64,000 nt of DNA from Cercospora beticola. Taxonomy: Eukaryota; Ascomycota; Dothideomycetes; Mycosphaerellales; Mycosphaerellaceae. Every line of letters begins with the position of its first letter. The first letter of the stretch is position 1. This document shows positions 25,062-34,919 of the stretch, piece after piece. The DNA lies in NCBI RefSeq assembly GCF_033473495.1, contig NC_088940.1, forward strand, positions 1,364,001 to 1,428,000, in the 5' to 3' direction. A program made the translations under genes and the position numbers. The notes beneath the pieces are model-generated. The model ran no database searches and had not been told where the DNA came from. It worked only from the letters and a program-made list of their open reading frames with translations.

Positions 25062-26756
25062 ATGGCAGCGAAAGATGGAGCGGAGGAGGCACTATTATAC
25101 CGCGAGCAATCTGGCAGCAGTGCGGAATACGACTCAGATACCGAGTATGAGCTGGACGACTACAATGGCATTGGTTCAATCATAGCGATCGCAAGGAGAC
25201 GGACGCCAAAATGGTGGAGGTCGAGACATCGAAGGAGAGGCTCTGGTCCTCTTTTCCACGCGCCCCGGCGGCGACGGTCACCCTTGTGCAGATTGGTGCA
25301 GCTCATAGCACTTTTTCCCTATCTGATATTCGGACTCCTGTTGATCGCTGGTGTCTTCTTCCCAGGATACTCCCATGCGCCCCTGCGCTACCAGGAACTG
25401 CGCGATCGGGTTCTAGTGTACGGACAATCTGCCAACATTCACAACGAAAAGGTCTTCATTGCAGCGAGCTTATACGACCAGGAGGGCGAAGTAGTTTCAG
25501 GCGAATGGGGCCAATCGGTACTGCATCTGATCAATATTCTTGGACCACAGAACGTCTTCTTGAGCATATACGAAAACGACCCTGATCCTATGGCCAAGGC
25601 CGCGCTCGATTCATTCTCGAAGAATGTGACCTGTGCAAAATCCATTGTCGCAGAGACACTAGATCTTAGCAAGCTTCACCATGTTTCCACACCGGATGGT
25701 ACAAAACGACTCAAGAGAATCGAATTCCTAGCGGATGTTCGAAATCGCGCGCTACGGCCTCTGGAGGACGCAAACTCGGTGGCGCACAGCACTCGATACG
25801 ATAAGCTGCTGTACCTCAACGATGTGGTCTTTGACCCGATCGATGCGGCGAATTTGCTGTTCTCGACTAACGCAAACGAGCTCACCGGCAGGACACAGTA
25901 TCGGGCAGCTTGTGCGACTGACTTCATTATGCCGTTCAAATTCTACGACACATTTGCGACGCGAGATCTGGAAGGCTATGACATGGGAGTGCCTTTCTAC
26001 CCCTGGTTCACTGGAGCTGGTAAAGCGGAGAGCAGGAAAGATGTTCTTGAACAGAAGGATGCCGTGAGAGTTAAGAGTTGCTGGGGAGGCATGGTGGCAT
26101 TCGAAGCGATGTGGTTCCAAATGGATTTGCACACTCTCGCGGGCGACAATGTCCTCCCTTCTCGGCTACCCAAGACTCAGCCAGCACATCTGAGCTATCA
26201 TCCTGACCCGCGGGACGCTAGTCATGAAGTGCTGCACATTGACACATTCAACTCCTCGTTACGGTTCCGGGCGGAGCACGATACTTACTGGGATGGGTCA
26301 GAATGTTGTTTGATCCATGCCGACCTCACAGCGATGGACCCGGCCTCACTACCCGTCAACGAAACTGGGATTTATATGAACCCATATGTTCGAGTCGCGT
26401 ACTCGAGCTCAGTGTTGCCTTGGCTGCACTTCGTCAAGAGATTTGAGCGCCTGTACACACCGATTCACACTATTGTGGACTGGATAGCCAGACGACCTTC
26501 CTTCAACCCACGGCAATTCCAAGAACCTGGCGACGAAGTGATCGACGAAGTGTGGACCTGGGACGCAGAAAGTCTGGCAGCCATCCGCAACGGCACCGAT
26601 AAGTCACATTCTAGCCTCACTGGGACATATAAAGAAGTAAAACGCACTGCTCTTCCCGGAGGCTTCTGTGGGGCGAGAAAGATGCTATACATCAACGAGG
26701 ACCCCTCCAATGGTCTGGGAAAGTGGGCGTCGGAGAAATTGCCGCCTGTCGACTGA
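25062..26756 (+). CDS. CAP59/CMT1-type glycosyltransferase (GT69), alpha-1,3-mannosyltransferase-like
   Basis: A single exon, 564 residues from the first ATG at 25062; the frame is open 15 codons further upstream but only from a TTG. It is a type II membrane protein: an acidic then very basic cytosolic N-terminus, one hydrophobic anchor near residues 77-101, then a lumenal domain. The lumenal part has the family features: KVFIAASLYD at the start of the catalytic domain, LLYLNDVVFDP as the probable nucleotide-sugar and metal site, and the late motif SCWGGMVAFEA. The family was defined by Cryptococcus capsule genes CAP59 and CMT1. In ascomycetes members probably act on cell-wall or protein glycans in the Golgi. 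The substrate is not deducible here. Confidence 0.88.
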   Translation: MAAKDGAEEALLYREQSGSSAEYDSDTEYELDDYNGIGSIIAIARRRTPKWWRSRHRRRGSGPLFHAPRRRRSPLCRLVQLIALFPYLIFGLLLIAGVFFPGYSHAPLRYQELRDRVLVYGQSANIHNEKVFIAASLYDQEGEVVSGEWGQSVLHLINILGPQNVFLSIYENDPDPMAKAALDSFSKNVTCAKSIVAETLDLSKLHHVSTPDGTKRLKRIEFLADVRNRALRPLEDANSVAHSTRYDKLLYLNDVVFDPIDAANLLFSTNANELTGRTQYRAACATDFIMPFKFYDTFATRDLEGYDMGVPFYPWFTGAGKAESRKDVLEQKDAVRVKSCWGGMVAFEAMWFQMDLHTLAGDNVLPSRLPKTQPAHLSYHPDPRDASHEVLHIDTFNSSLRFRAEHDTYWDGSECCLIHADLTAMDPASLPVNETGIYMNPYVRVAYSSSVLPWLHFVKRFERLYTPIHTIVDWIARRPSFNPRQFQEPGDEVIDEVWTWDAESLAAIRNGTDKSHSSLTGTYKEVKRTALPGGFCGARKMLYINEDPSNGLGKWASEKLPPVD

Positions 26757-27231
26757 TCGATGCGATCTGATTTATTTGCTTGCGTTTTAGCGTGGTGCCC
26801 TCCTGACTTGGAGCGGAGTTTGTATTTGCATTGCTGATCCCAAGTGCTGGAGAGACAGCTGTGAGTGGTTATTCAAAAGATCTGGGTACGGCCGTTCAGC
26901 ATTCAGATGGTGTTTCTGGTTGTGGATGATATAGCATTGGAGCTTCTTTGTCGATACTTTCTATCAAACTCTCGCGAGCCAAGTGGCTCAGGCTGTTCAA
27001 TCATTCTGACTGCAAGTGTTGCAATGATCTGTACGTCTGGCAGATGTCGAGAGATGTCAACATGAGCTCGTTGCACGTTCATGCATCCCTGTCGGCTTTT
27101 GCATGCTGATTGGGCAGCAAGGAACGCGCTTTCCTCACGCGCGCGTTTGGCTCACGTTGCTACGAAAGTATGGGAGCATGTGATCGCAGCAGCGACAGAC
27201 ATAAGGACAACGAGCATCGCACCGCTTCTGC
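26757..27231. other. Intergenic, nothing seen
   Basis: Holds the 3' flank of the glycosyltransferase and the 5' flank of the nuclease gene. No supported frame. Confidence 0.4.
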
Positions 27232-28317
27232 ATGTCAGGTTCCGCCATGTCCAAGGCCACTCTTGCTATTGTAGCGGGCGCCAGCGCTGCAGTTGGAGCA
27301 GCCACGACAGCAGCCATCTACGGCATCAGCAGACCAAAAGAGACTGTAACGAACACAATTGCAACCTCGACAACTACTTCCACAACATCGAAGACTGCAC
27401 CACCTCCTCCATCCCCGATTCCACCGATTCCTCAGCGCGACGACCCGAGACATCCAATGCTGCCTCCTGTCGACCCTGCTGGTGTATTTCAATACGGTTT
27501 TCCCGGTCCCGTCTCAGATATTCGCAACGCTCCCTCGCTCACAAGCTCGTACAATCGCGCAACACGGAACCCACATTGGGTCGCAGAGCACATCACACCC
27601 CAATCTCTTCTCATTCAGAACGGCGATCGCCGGCACAGCCAATTCACAGAAGATGCCTCGATCCCAGAAAAATTCCGAGCGAAGCTGAAAGACTACTTCC
27701 GGTCAGGCTATGATCGTGGACACCAAGTTCCTGCCGCAGATGCGAAATGGAGTCAAGAGGCGATGGATGGCACATTCGCATTGTCAAACATGTGTCCGCA
27801 GGTCGGAGAGGGCTTCAATCGGGACTACTGGGCACATTTTGAGGACTTTTGCAGGAGGTTGACATCGTACTATCCTAGCGTGCGAATTGTCACAGGACCT
27901 TTGTATCTGCCGAAACGGGATCCCGTTGATCAGAAGTGGAAGGTCAGTTATGAGGTTGTTGGACACCCGCCAAATGTGGCTGTGCCGACGCACTTCTACA
28001 AGATCATCTTTGCAGAGGACGGGAAGGCTGGAGGGAAAGTGAGTTTGGGAGCTTTTGTGTTGCCCAACGATAAGATTCCGAACGACAAGCCGCTGGCAGA
28101 CTTCGAGGTGCCCATTGAGGCGGTTGAGAGGGCAAGCGGACTGGAGTTTGCGAGTCTGTTGCCCCCAGCGAGAAGGAAGCAGCTGTGCAAGGAAGTGAGC
28201 TGCAGTGTCATCATCAAGGAGTACGCGGAAAGGCAGAAGGCTTTCACGAAGAGTCCGGCACAAATTCAGCCCAGCCCTGCGCAGCCACCTGCGCATACGC
28301 CTTGGGGTTCGAGATGA
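27232..28317 (+). CDS. nuc1: Mitochondrial DNA/RNA non-specific endonuclease, NUC1/EndoG family
   Basis: An intronless frame of 361 codons. A hydrophobic N-terminal segment near residues 10-32 fits a mitochondrial targeting or inner-membrane anchor. A Thr/Pro-rich linker runs to about residue 70. The nuclease domain follows, with the catalytic DRGH motif at residues 161-164 (His 164), the LSNMCPQ motif at about 185, and the metal-ligand Asn in GFNRDYWAHFE near 196. EndoG-type enzymes degrade DNA and RNA and take part in mitochondrial DNA turnover and programmed cell death. A second ATG five codons later (27247) has a better Kozak context (GCCATG), so translation may start there. The C-terminal 20 residues are Pro-rich. 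Confidence 0.93.
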   Translation: MSGSAMSKATLAIVAGASAAVGAATTAAIYGISRPKETVTNTIATSTTTSTTSKTAPPPPSPIPPIPQRDDPRHPMLPPVDPAGVFQYGFPGPVSDIRNAPSLTSSYNRATRNPHWVAEHITPQSLLIQNGDRRHSQFTEDASIPEKFRAKLKDYFRSGYDRGHQVPAADAKWSQEAMDGTFALSNMCPQVGEGFNRDYWAHFEDFCRRLTSYYPSVRIVTGPLYLPKRDPVDQKWKVSYEVVGHPPNVAVPTHFYKIIFAEDGKAGGKVSLGAFVLPNDKIPNDKPLADFEVPIEAVERASGLEFASLLPPARRKQLCKEVSCSVIIKEYAERQKAFTKSPAQIQPSPAQPPAHTPWGSR

Positions 28318-28635
28318 TCGAGGGAGTTAGGTTGAACAAATGTTTTTGGCATCTGTTGTTGCTGCTGCTTACTGAGCGATCTGCTGCGATTGAGCGAAGC
28401 TTCTTTGGTATTATACAACCCGCGAATCATCTATGCTCACGCATAGTTCTGTTGTACACTATGTGCAAATGTATTGTTGCGTCCTCATTCTCTCTCTTAC
28501 ACCCTCGCTTTTTGCACACAATTTATGTTGCCGGCGCACAGCTGAAACCCTTTACAATGCTTCTTTTGACTCGACCTGTAGCAGCCATCCCTCCTCACAT
28601 CACAATCAGACATTCTCGCCCTCCCATCTCATCCC
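28318..28635. other. Convergent 3' flanks
   Basis: A 318-bp interval between convergent genes. T-rich, with no gene seen. Confidence 0.4.
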
Positions 28636-28955
28636 TCATACCCCAGCAAACTGATTCCCCTGTCCCACTTGCCTCTGCACATGTCCGAGATATTGTTGCG
28701 ACACAACATTCCATGATGACATGTACTTTTCCATGCAGGCTGTGTAGCAGGTTCGCTCGCCGCTCGATAGGGAAGTACCAGGTTTGGGAACGCAGCGCTC
28801 GAAGCAGTGCTCGTTGACTTTCTATCAGAATGTATTAGAATGGTGGGCGTCCAGTAGATGGGAGTGAGGTTACACACCTCCACGAGTGCTCGTGCATTTG
28901 CGAGAGCGACTTGTTGTCGGACTTGTTCCATGATTTGTTGCTTTGCGTCGGCCAT
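28636..28955 (-). CDS. tim13: Mitochondrial intermembrane-space chaperone Tim13
   Basis: Exons 28955-28878 and 28821-28636 on the minus strand flank a 56-bp intron (GTGTGT...GATAG), giving 87 residues. Small Tim proteins form hexameric chaperones with Tim8 and carry hydrophobic precursors across the intermembrane space to the inner membrane. The twin CX3C signature is present as CFERC and CYTAC, 14 residues apart. The N-terminus (MADAKQQIMEQVRQQVALAN) and the C-terminal QQYLGHVQRQ segment are typical of Tim13. The two exons were too short to stand out as one frame, and the splice restores the conserved protein. It is divergent from the OGFr-domain gene. Confidence 0.95.
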
Positions 28956-29322
28956 GATTTCGGTGTTGGGTCGCGTGGTCTGGGAGAAGGATTTAAGGTG
29001 TGTATATACAGGCGTAGGCAAGTTGTTGGTGTGTGGGTGTGTGATCAGCTGTCAATGATGTCTATCGGAGGTGAAAGATGCTCGCCGATCGGAGTTTTCT
29101 CGGCGCTGGTCAAGTGAAGCGTGTTTCGTCACGACTGCAGCAACAACTCTCTCTTCCTTCCACAGCTTCCATCGCTGGCTGATATCAGGCATAATCTTGT
29201 TCCCAAATTCAGATCTATCATCTGCGAGGTAGGTGCAGCGAGGTCATGCGCGACGCTAGAGATCTTGCATCAAAGTCACGACTCACCTTCTTGAGGTTAT
29301 TTTGGTGAATGAGCAGCCACTT
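28956..29322. promoter_or_regulatory. Divergent promoter of tim13 and the OGFr-domain gene
   Basis: A 367-bp interval between two opposing ATGs; it must contain both promoters. No defined element was identified. Confidence 0.35.
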
Positions 29323-30164
29323 ATGAAGCAGGGACGTTTGCTCGCTCTTGCAACTCGCGTGCTTTCATCTTCAAGTTCAAAATTACTTCTTTCAAAACAG
29401 ACACGCCACATTGTCTACTGCTCGAAACTCAAGAACACTCAACGAGAACACATCTACAGAAACCAACACTTTCGAGGCCGACTGTACTCAAGCATGTCTC
29501 CAAACGACGAGAAGCCACGCGCGCCTTTCATTGTCCGATTCTACGGGAACGAAGCCGAGCGCGACAGCAATGGTCGCAACCTTGACGAGATTCTGAATTT
29601 CGACGACTACGATTTGGAGGGCCACCATGATTTCATCCAAGTCATCTTTCCAGTATGTTGCAAACGCCCTCCCTTCTTGAAGTGTTGCTGAAGCTAACGA
29701 TATCACAGCTTCCTGAACGCTCACCAATCAACCCAAGCGCACCCATCATCACCAAAGCCGTCCGTGACGCCTTTCTGCAACAAGAGCTCCTCCGCAGCAA
29801 CCTCTTTCGCGCATTCGCTCGCATGGCGAGTTTCTACGCCTTCGATGCGTCTGGCACCAAGGAGGATCCCACGCTCGATCCAAAAGCAAATTTCACAAAG
29901 CTGGCTCGACAGACGTGGCTCACACGTATGGATCACAACCACCTTCGCATCACACGCATTATTCGATGCATGCGTATACTTGGACTCGAAACGGCTGCAA
30001 CCAATTTCTACGATGCTCTTCGGGCAAATGAAGGCGGGAAGGTGTCTGAGAGAAGCATGATGTACTGGGAGCGTGCTGTCAAGCGTCCACTTCACCTACC
30101 GCCTGATGAGTCGAACGAAGATGCGATGGGTGTTGCGTGGTTGAAGGAAAACAATGCGTCGTGA
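29323..30164 (+). CDS. Opioid growth factor receptor (OGFr) domain protein
   Basis: Exons 29323-29652 and 29709-30164 flank a 56-bp intron (GTATGT, branch GCTAAC, acceptor CACAG), giving 261 residues from ATG 29323. The conserved block HHDFIQVIFPLPERSPIN spans the splice junction and matches the OGFr-domain start (H-D-[FY]-I-Q-x-[LI]-F-P). Helical repeats with FYAFDASG and NHLRITRIIRCMRILGL follow. The vertebrate receptor's ligand role should not be transferred; fungal members are of unknown function. The first about 55 residues are Arg/Ser/Leu-rich and could be a mitochondrial presequence. Alternatively translation begins at MSPNDEK (29494), giving 204 residues. Confidence 0.85.
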
Positions 30165-30597
30165 GAGGCATGAGTCTTGAACCACTTTCTCTTGCCGCAT
30201 GCCCAAACTGCAATAGGAAACGCAGGTTCTGGAGGGGTCTGAAGTTTTGCAACCATGGTCTCCGCATTTGGACATAGTTCCGTGACATGATGGTATCAGC
30301 ACATTCAAAGCAGGTCAACGACGAAAGGGAAATAACCGCTCAGGGGGCATTTCGGCCTGAACGGAGACGAGTCAATTTTGGGTTGCGCTTGGCAGGAAGC
30401 AGGCCCATTTACAGCACACGCGGGATCATCAGGGTCACTTGTCAGTTACACATTTCAAACCGACCAGGAAACTGGTCGTAGTTCAGGGTCACTCGAGTTC
30501 ATTTTCGAGTTCATAGACTGAGCTTTCGGTACAGAAAATGGAACAATGACAGATTGGAACACGAAAAAAGTTTTGGTTAAAAGTTTTTTATTGCCAG
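30165..30597. other. Convergent 3' region, first part
   Basis: Non-coding between two convergent genes. It becomes A/T-rich near 30560-30600, directly before the repeat array. Confidence 0.4.
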
Positions 30598-30742
30598 CTA
30601 ATCACAAAGGCATAGCTATGGTTTCTTTGTTATTTTATCGACTAATCACAACGGTATAGCCATGCTGTTTTCAGATTGTCAGCTAGTCGCATCGGTATAG
30701 CTGAATCTTAGTTGTCAGAGCTGCTTGCAACGGCACAGCTCG
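30598..30742. repeat. Four degenerate 22-bp repeats with regular spacing
   Basis: Related units begin at 30598, 30642, 30683 and 30721. The core resembles CTAATCACAACGGTATAGCC. Units 1 and 2 are closest, units 3 and 4 progressively diverged. The start-to-start distances are 44, 41 and 38 bp. Unit 1 contains the 10-bp palindrome CATAGCTATG. Units 3 and 4 are preceded by GTCAG. The array lies in the 3' region between convergent genes. Function is unknown: it may be an old minisatellite or a 3'-UTR element. Confidence 0.55.
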
Positions 30743-30829
30743 AGAGTTTTGATGGGTCTGCGGATTTCAAGAAGGGTTGTTGGGGGGTTTTCGTCGGGTC
30801 ACCGTCACGTAGAGAGGCCAGGGCCCACT

Positions 30830-31183
30830 CTAGTTGCGGTTGTCTCGCTTCTCGGCTTGGGCAGGGGCTGGAGCAGCTCCCTCCCCACCAGCTGCCTTGG
30901 ATGCCTTCAGCGCAGCAGCGGCGTTCTTCCGGGTAAGTATGCGACATTGCTCCGTTGCGTCGTGCTTTCCGCAGTAGAAACACAAGCCCTGGTGTCTACG
31001 GCGTGCATACTCTAGCTTCGTGGTCTTACCGTCTTCACCGACGGGAAGAGCTTCTTCTTGGTTCAGCGCTGCCATCTTCTGGGCATGCTGTGTGGATTTC
31101 GAGAGGGCTGGCGTGATGAACTCCTCCGCTTCAGCGGCGGAGACCTCGGCGGTCGGGCCCTGTGCGTTGGGGTTGAAACGCAT
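30830..31183 (-). CDS. Small protein with a Cys/His motif, function unknown
   Basis: An open frame of 117 residues from the first ATG at 31183; the frame continues upstream without an ATG. The central motif CFYCGKHDATEQC resembles a zinc knuckle, but the spacing (C-x2-C-x2-H-x5-C) does not match the CCHC pattern of retroviral-type Gag. The rest is Ala/Glu/Gln/Lys-rich and ends in a charged tail (AQAEKRDNRN). A domesticated or decayed retroelement Gag segment is possible, since GLCFYCGK is a typical Gag-like phrase. An ordinary small fungal zinc-binding protein is equally possible. Confidence 0.55.
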   Translation of the reverse strand: MRFNPNAQGPTAEVSAAEAEEFITPALSKSTQHAQKMAALNQEEALPVGEDGKTTKLEYARRRHQGLCFYCGKHDATEQCRILTRKNAAAALKASKAAGGEGAAPAPAQAEKRDNRN

Positions 31184-32245
31184 TGTCGCGTTGGTGGAGG
31201 TTTGGTGTGGGTTGGATGAGTGTGTGTTTGCGAGAATCGTTCCTGACGATTGTGTAGAGTTTGGGGCTTGCGGTGCTGTTGCTTCGTTCTGCTTTTCTCG
31301 TTCTTTGGTGAGGATCGAAAGTAGAGGGTGAGAGAGGTCCTTAAGAATGGCAATCGACGGTGCTGCAAGTACAAGACGATTGTGAATGGTGTTCACTTCT
31401 GGCAGTACAAAGGCTTTGTACGTATTGGATAATGCGTATATGATTCGCTAAAGCTGAGTATAGTGAATGGTCGAAAGTCATTCGTGTTCAAAGAGCGCTG
31501 TGAACAAAGCGTCTATAGTGACTTTGGCAGTCAACGCGGCTTCACGAGCCCCATCGAGCCAGTAATGCTGAAAGGCCGACATATTGCAAGATCGAAGGGC
31601 ATGCATACTGCGACAATGCTTTTCTTGACTGGTCGTGCTTCCGGATAAACATTTTCTCCAATGACTGTGTAGGAAGCAGAAAGGTACTGTTCAGTGCTTT
31701 GATTCGAGTCCTTCCAGTCCTGTCCAATGAAAATGCATCATGTTGAGTGAGGATCGACTGGTGGGTGAAGAGAACCGCCCAAGCTGGTCTTGGGGCTGTA
31801 TTTGAGCGGCAGATGGCATGAGCTATGAGAGTGGCCAGTGTTTGCGCGCCTGTTTTGAGGCTGAGACTGTCTTTGGTTGCTCGTAAAGCATGATCGTAAT
31901 CGTGCTCCAAGACCTACTTCTTCGGACAATGAAGCTGATGGGCAGGACGACTGGGCCTGATGTCGTGGAGCGTTGTCGCCTAAGGCTTTGTCTCACGCCA
32001 CCACGACCCCGGTCGCGTCTTGGCAGGACAGCGGTCCTGGGAAACTGCAATCGCTGTTCGGCAGCCGACATTCTGAGCTCGTCAACGACATCGAGCAGAG
32101 ACATCCGGCAGAGACATGGCGCGTCAAGAGTCTGGGCCAGCACATATGTGTTCCAGCCCGACGCCACCGAGTGATCGAACTTCCAGCAGAGCTTGGCCGG
32201 AGCAAGCAGCCAAAAGCTGTCGCCTCCAGCAAGAACTGCGACAGC
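31184..32245. other. Intergenic, no gene supported
   Basis: About 1 kb with only short unrelated frames. It includes the 5' flank of the Cys-motif gene and the 3' flank of the secreted Cys-rich gene. Confidence 0.4.
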
Positions 32246-32612
32246 TCACGAAGCAGGCACCACGGCTCCCTGGCAAGTGACTTTGGCGTAGTTGCTGGGA
32301 TCTGACTCCAGGATATAATAGCAATCGTTTGCAGTTCCAGAGCACTGGCAAAATGATCAGCGAACCATACATTTCCGCTTGATACGATCAAAGACGTACA
32401 AACTTGTCGCAATTGCAGTTCCAGCCTTGGAAGCTCCCAGACTTGCTGTAGCAGAAGCCACAGTTCGTCCTCACATTGCCCGTCGATTTACAGGACCTCC
32501 ATTGTGTGTCTGGTCGATACTGCTGAGTCAAGCCAAATGCCGTAGGTGGGCTCTGATCCGCCGCCAAAACACATGCGATGAGAGACACGAAGAGGAGGCG
32601 TAGAGACGACAT
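32246..32612 (-). CDS. Small secreted cysteine-rich protein (effector candidate)
   Basis: Exons 32612-32400 and 32344-32246 on the minus strand flank a 55-bp intron (GTACGT...GCCAG), giving 103 residues. The first about 17-18 residues (MSSLRLLFVSLIACVLA) form a classic signal peptide. The mature part has eight cysteines, at residues 41, 51, 54, 66, 68, 72, 79 and 95, an even number compatible with four disulfides. Two of the spaced pairs are CGFC and CNC. The last three cysteines are only gained by splicing, and the second exon then reaches a stop quickly, which supports the model. I do not recognise the family. Size, secretion signal and cysteine content fit fungal apoplastic effectors or antimicrobial proteins. 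It is head-to-head with the GH76 gene, 701 bp apart. Confidence 0.75.
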
Positions 32613-33313
32613 GATTGATTCTGGTGATGCGACAGCGAGTGTGAAGAAGCGACAGCTGACGTGTATGCAGATGGCGATGTCTTCACGAAGAAGTGCTGGA
32701 CGATTCTTGGAACAGTACCTGTGCCGTTTGTCAATCGTATTATGCAGTCACCTCGCCGCACTAGGCGTTTAGTCGAACCATAAATCCAGCTGTGACGGCA
32801 TGCTCCCGTAGGATCGATACCTCGGGTGGCATGAGCCATCCAAATTTGGAATGCATCTTCGTATACCACAGTCGGTGAAACCGGAAACGCTTTGAAGATC
32901 TCACTCCTACAGCTCACCATCGGATGCGACAGGGTGCCTCAATCTTCAACTCACAAGCATCGCATCAAGAAAAGTCACCGCGAAGCTTCCACGATTATAG
33001 CCAGAGCATTTCTCCGCAATCAGATCGACCGCGTGGCTGGCAAGAAGCTTGACAAAGAAAGAGCTGCGCGCTCCAAAGCTAGCCGACTGGGCGCCAAGAA
33101 ACGTCCAGCCGCTCTGCCTCGAGCGTTCGCTGCGCCCCGCGTGGTGGAGGGGAACACGAGAGCATGCCGACAGGCTCTGCAGCCCGGCGATGACCATCAT
33201 GGCGCCTGGAGTCTAATGTGGTAGGTTCAGGATGTCTCTCGTCATCCCAGTTCACATTCTTTTGACATCCTCAAGTCCATCAACGAAACGTCGACAGGCA
33301 AGGCGAGCTGAGG
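32613..33313. promoter_or_regulatory. Divergent promoter region of the Cys-rich protein and GH76 gene
   Basis: A 701-bp interval between opposing start codons. It should hold both promoters. No known site was pinned down. Confidence 0.35.
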
Positions 33314-34919
33314 ATGAAGCTGCCTACTCTGTTGGCCGCACCGCTGGTGGCGCAACTATGTCATGCGATTGACCTGAACCTGGACGACCCGAATTCCATC
33401 AAAGATGCCGCCAAAATAGCAGCGCAAGGCATGATGAAGTGGTATACTGGAAACAGTGCGCCAGGAGGTATTCCAGGTCTACTACCAGGACCGTATTACT
33501 GGTGGGAGGCAGGCGCAATGTTCGGAGCCATGATTGACTACTGGTATTACACTGGCGATGACACCTGGAACGATATCACTAAAGAAGCGCTGCTTTTCCA
33601 AGTCGGTCCCGGTGACAGTTACATGCCTCCAAATCAGAGCAAATCTTTAGGCAATGATGATCAAGTGAGTCCTGCCACTTTCAGACATGTTGAAATATAC
33701 CAGTGCCATATCGTGCACAACCTTGCGCCGCCATTATGTGCGACAAGTTTGGTGCGACATGACAGAATCACATACTGATCTCTTGATTACAGGCGTTCTG
33801 GGGCATTGCAGCGATGACGGCGGCAGAGGTCAACTTTCCAAACCCAGAACCCGATCAGCCTCAATGGCTTGCACTGGCGCAAGCTGTGTATAACACCCAA
33901 TTGGCGCGCTGGGATACCGCAACCTGCGACGGAGGCCTGCGCTGGCAGATCTTCCCGCTTAATACAGGGTACGACTACAAGAACGCCATCTCAAACGGCT
34001 GTTATTTCAATCTCGCCGCACGCCTGGCTTTGTATACCGGGAACGCGAGTTATCTGGCCGAAGCAGAGAAGACTTGGGACTGGATGGTCGGACCAGTTGG
34101 CATGATCAGTCAGGAGTATTACGTCTACGATGGTTCCGATGCAGATCTTGGTTGTACTGAGCTCAGTCACTTGCAATGGTCTTACAACGCTGGCGTCTTT
34201 TTATACGGCGCCGCTGTTATGTGGAATGTGGTAAGTAGAGCTTGATCATGTCATTTTGACTTTACAGTACTGACTTCTCACTCTAGACCGAAGGAGACAC
34301 GCAGGCCAAATGGAGAACACGGACAGAGGGTCTTCTGGACGGAGCCATTGCAATTTTTTTCAAGAACCAGATTATGATCGAAGTCGCTTGCGAACAGGGG
34401 GCCAATTGTAACATTGATCAACAGACCTTTAAGGCATACCTCTCTAGATGGATGGCAGCCTCGGTCAAGGTAGCACCATGGACGCATGACAAAATCATGC
34501 CTCTAATCAGGCAGTCAGCGTTAGCCGCTGCAAAGTCGGTATGATATCTATCCCACGATCTACCGACAAGAGAGTTCTTCAAAATGAGGCTGACAGTGTT
34601 CATTTAGTGTACTGGAGGTGACGACGGAACCACTTGCGGAACTGACTGGCTCAACGGCGAATGGGACGGAGCCTTCGGTGTCGGACAGCAAATGAATGCT
34701 CTCGAGGTGATTCAGTCGAACATGATCGATGCGGTCAGCGGCCCGCTCGGCAATGGAACTGGCGCGACGTCTGTAGGAGACGTCAACGCCGGGACAGGCG
34801 GCGACGAGCCGTACACAGTGCCTGGCATTATCACTACTGCAGATCGAGCCGGCGCTTGGGTCTTGACTGTCTTAGTCGTTGGCGGTCTGAGCGGTACCTT
34901 CTTCTGGATGGTGGTGTGA
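33314..34919 (+). CDS. GH76 endo-1,6-alpha-mannosidase, Dfg5/Dcw1 family, GPI-anchored
   Basis: Four exons (33314-33664, 33793-34230, 34287-34538, 34608-34919), every junction in phase 0, giving 450 residues. The family is thought to transplant GPI-anchored mannoproteins from the plasma membrane onto cell-wall glucan. A signal peptide covers about residues 1-18. The catalytic Asp pair lies in SLGNDDQ at 115-116, just at the first splice junction. Other family blocks are [24 protein letters not shown] and [16 protein letters not shown]. The last about 25 residues ([17 protein letters not shown]...) are hydrophobic and end the protein, as expected for a GPI-attachment signal. A Gly/Thr-rich stretch precedes it. 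Introns are 56-128 bp. Confidence 0.94.
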
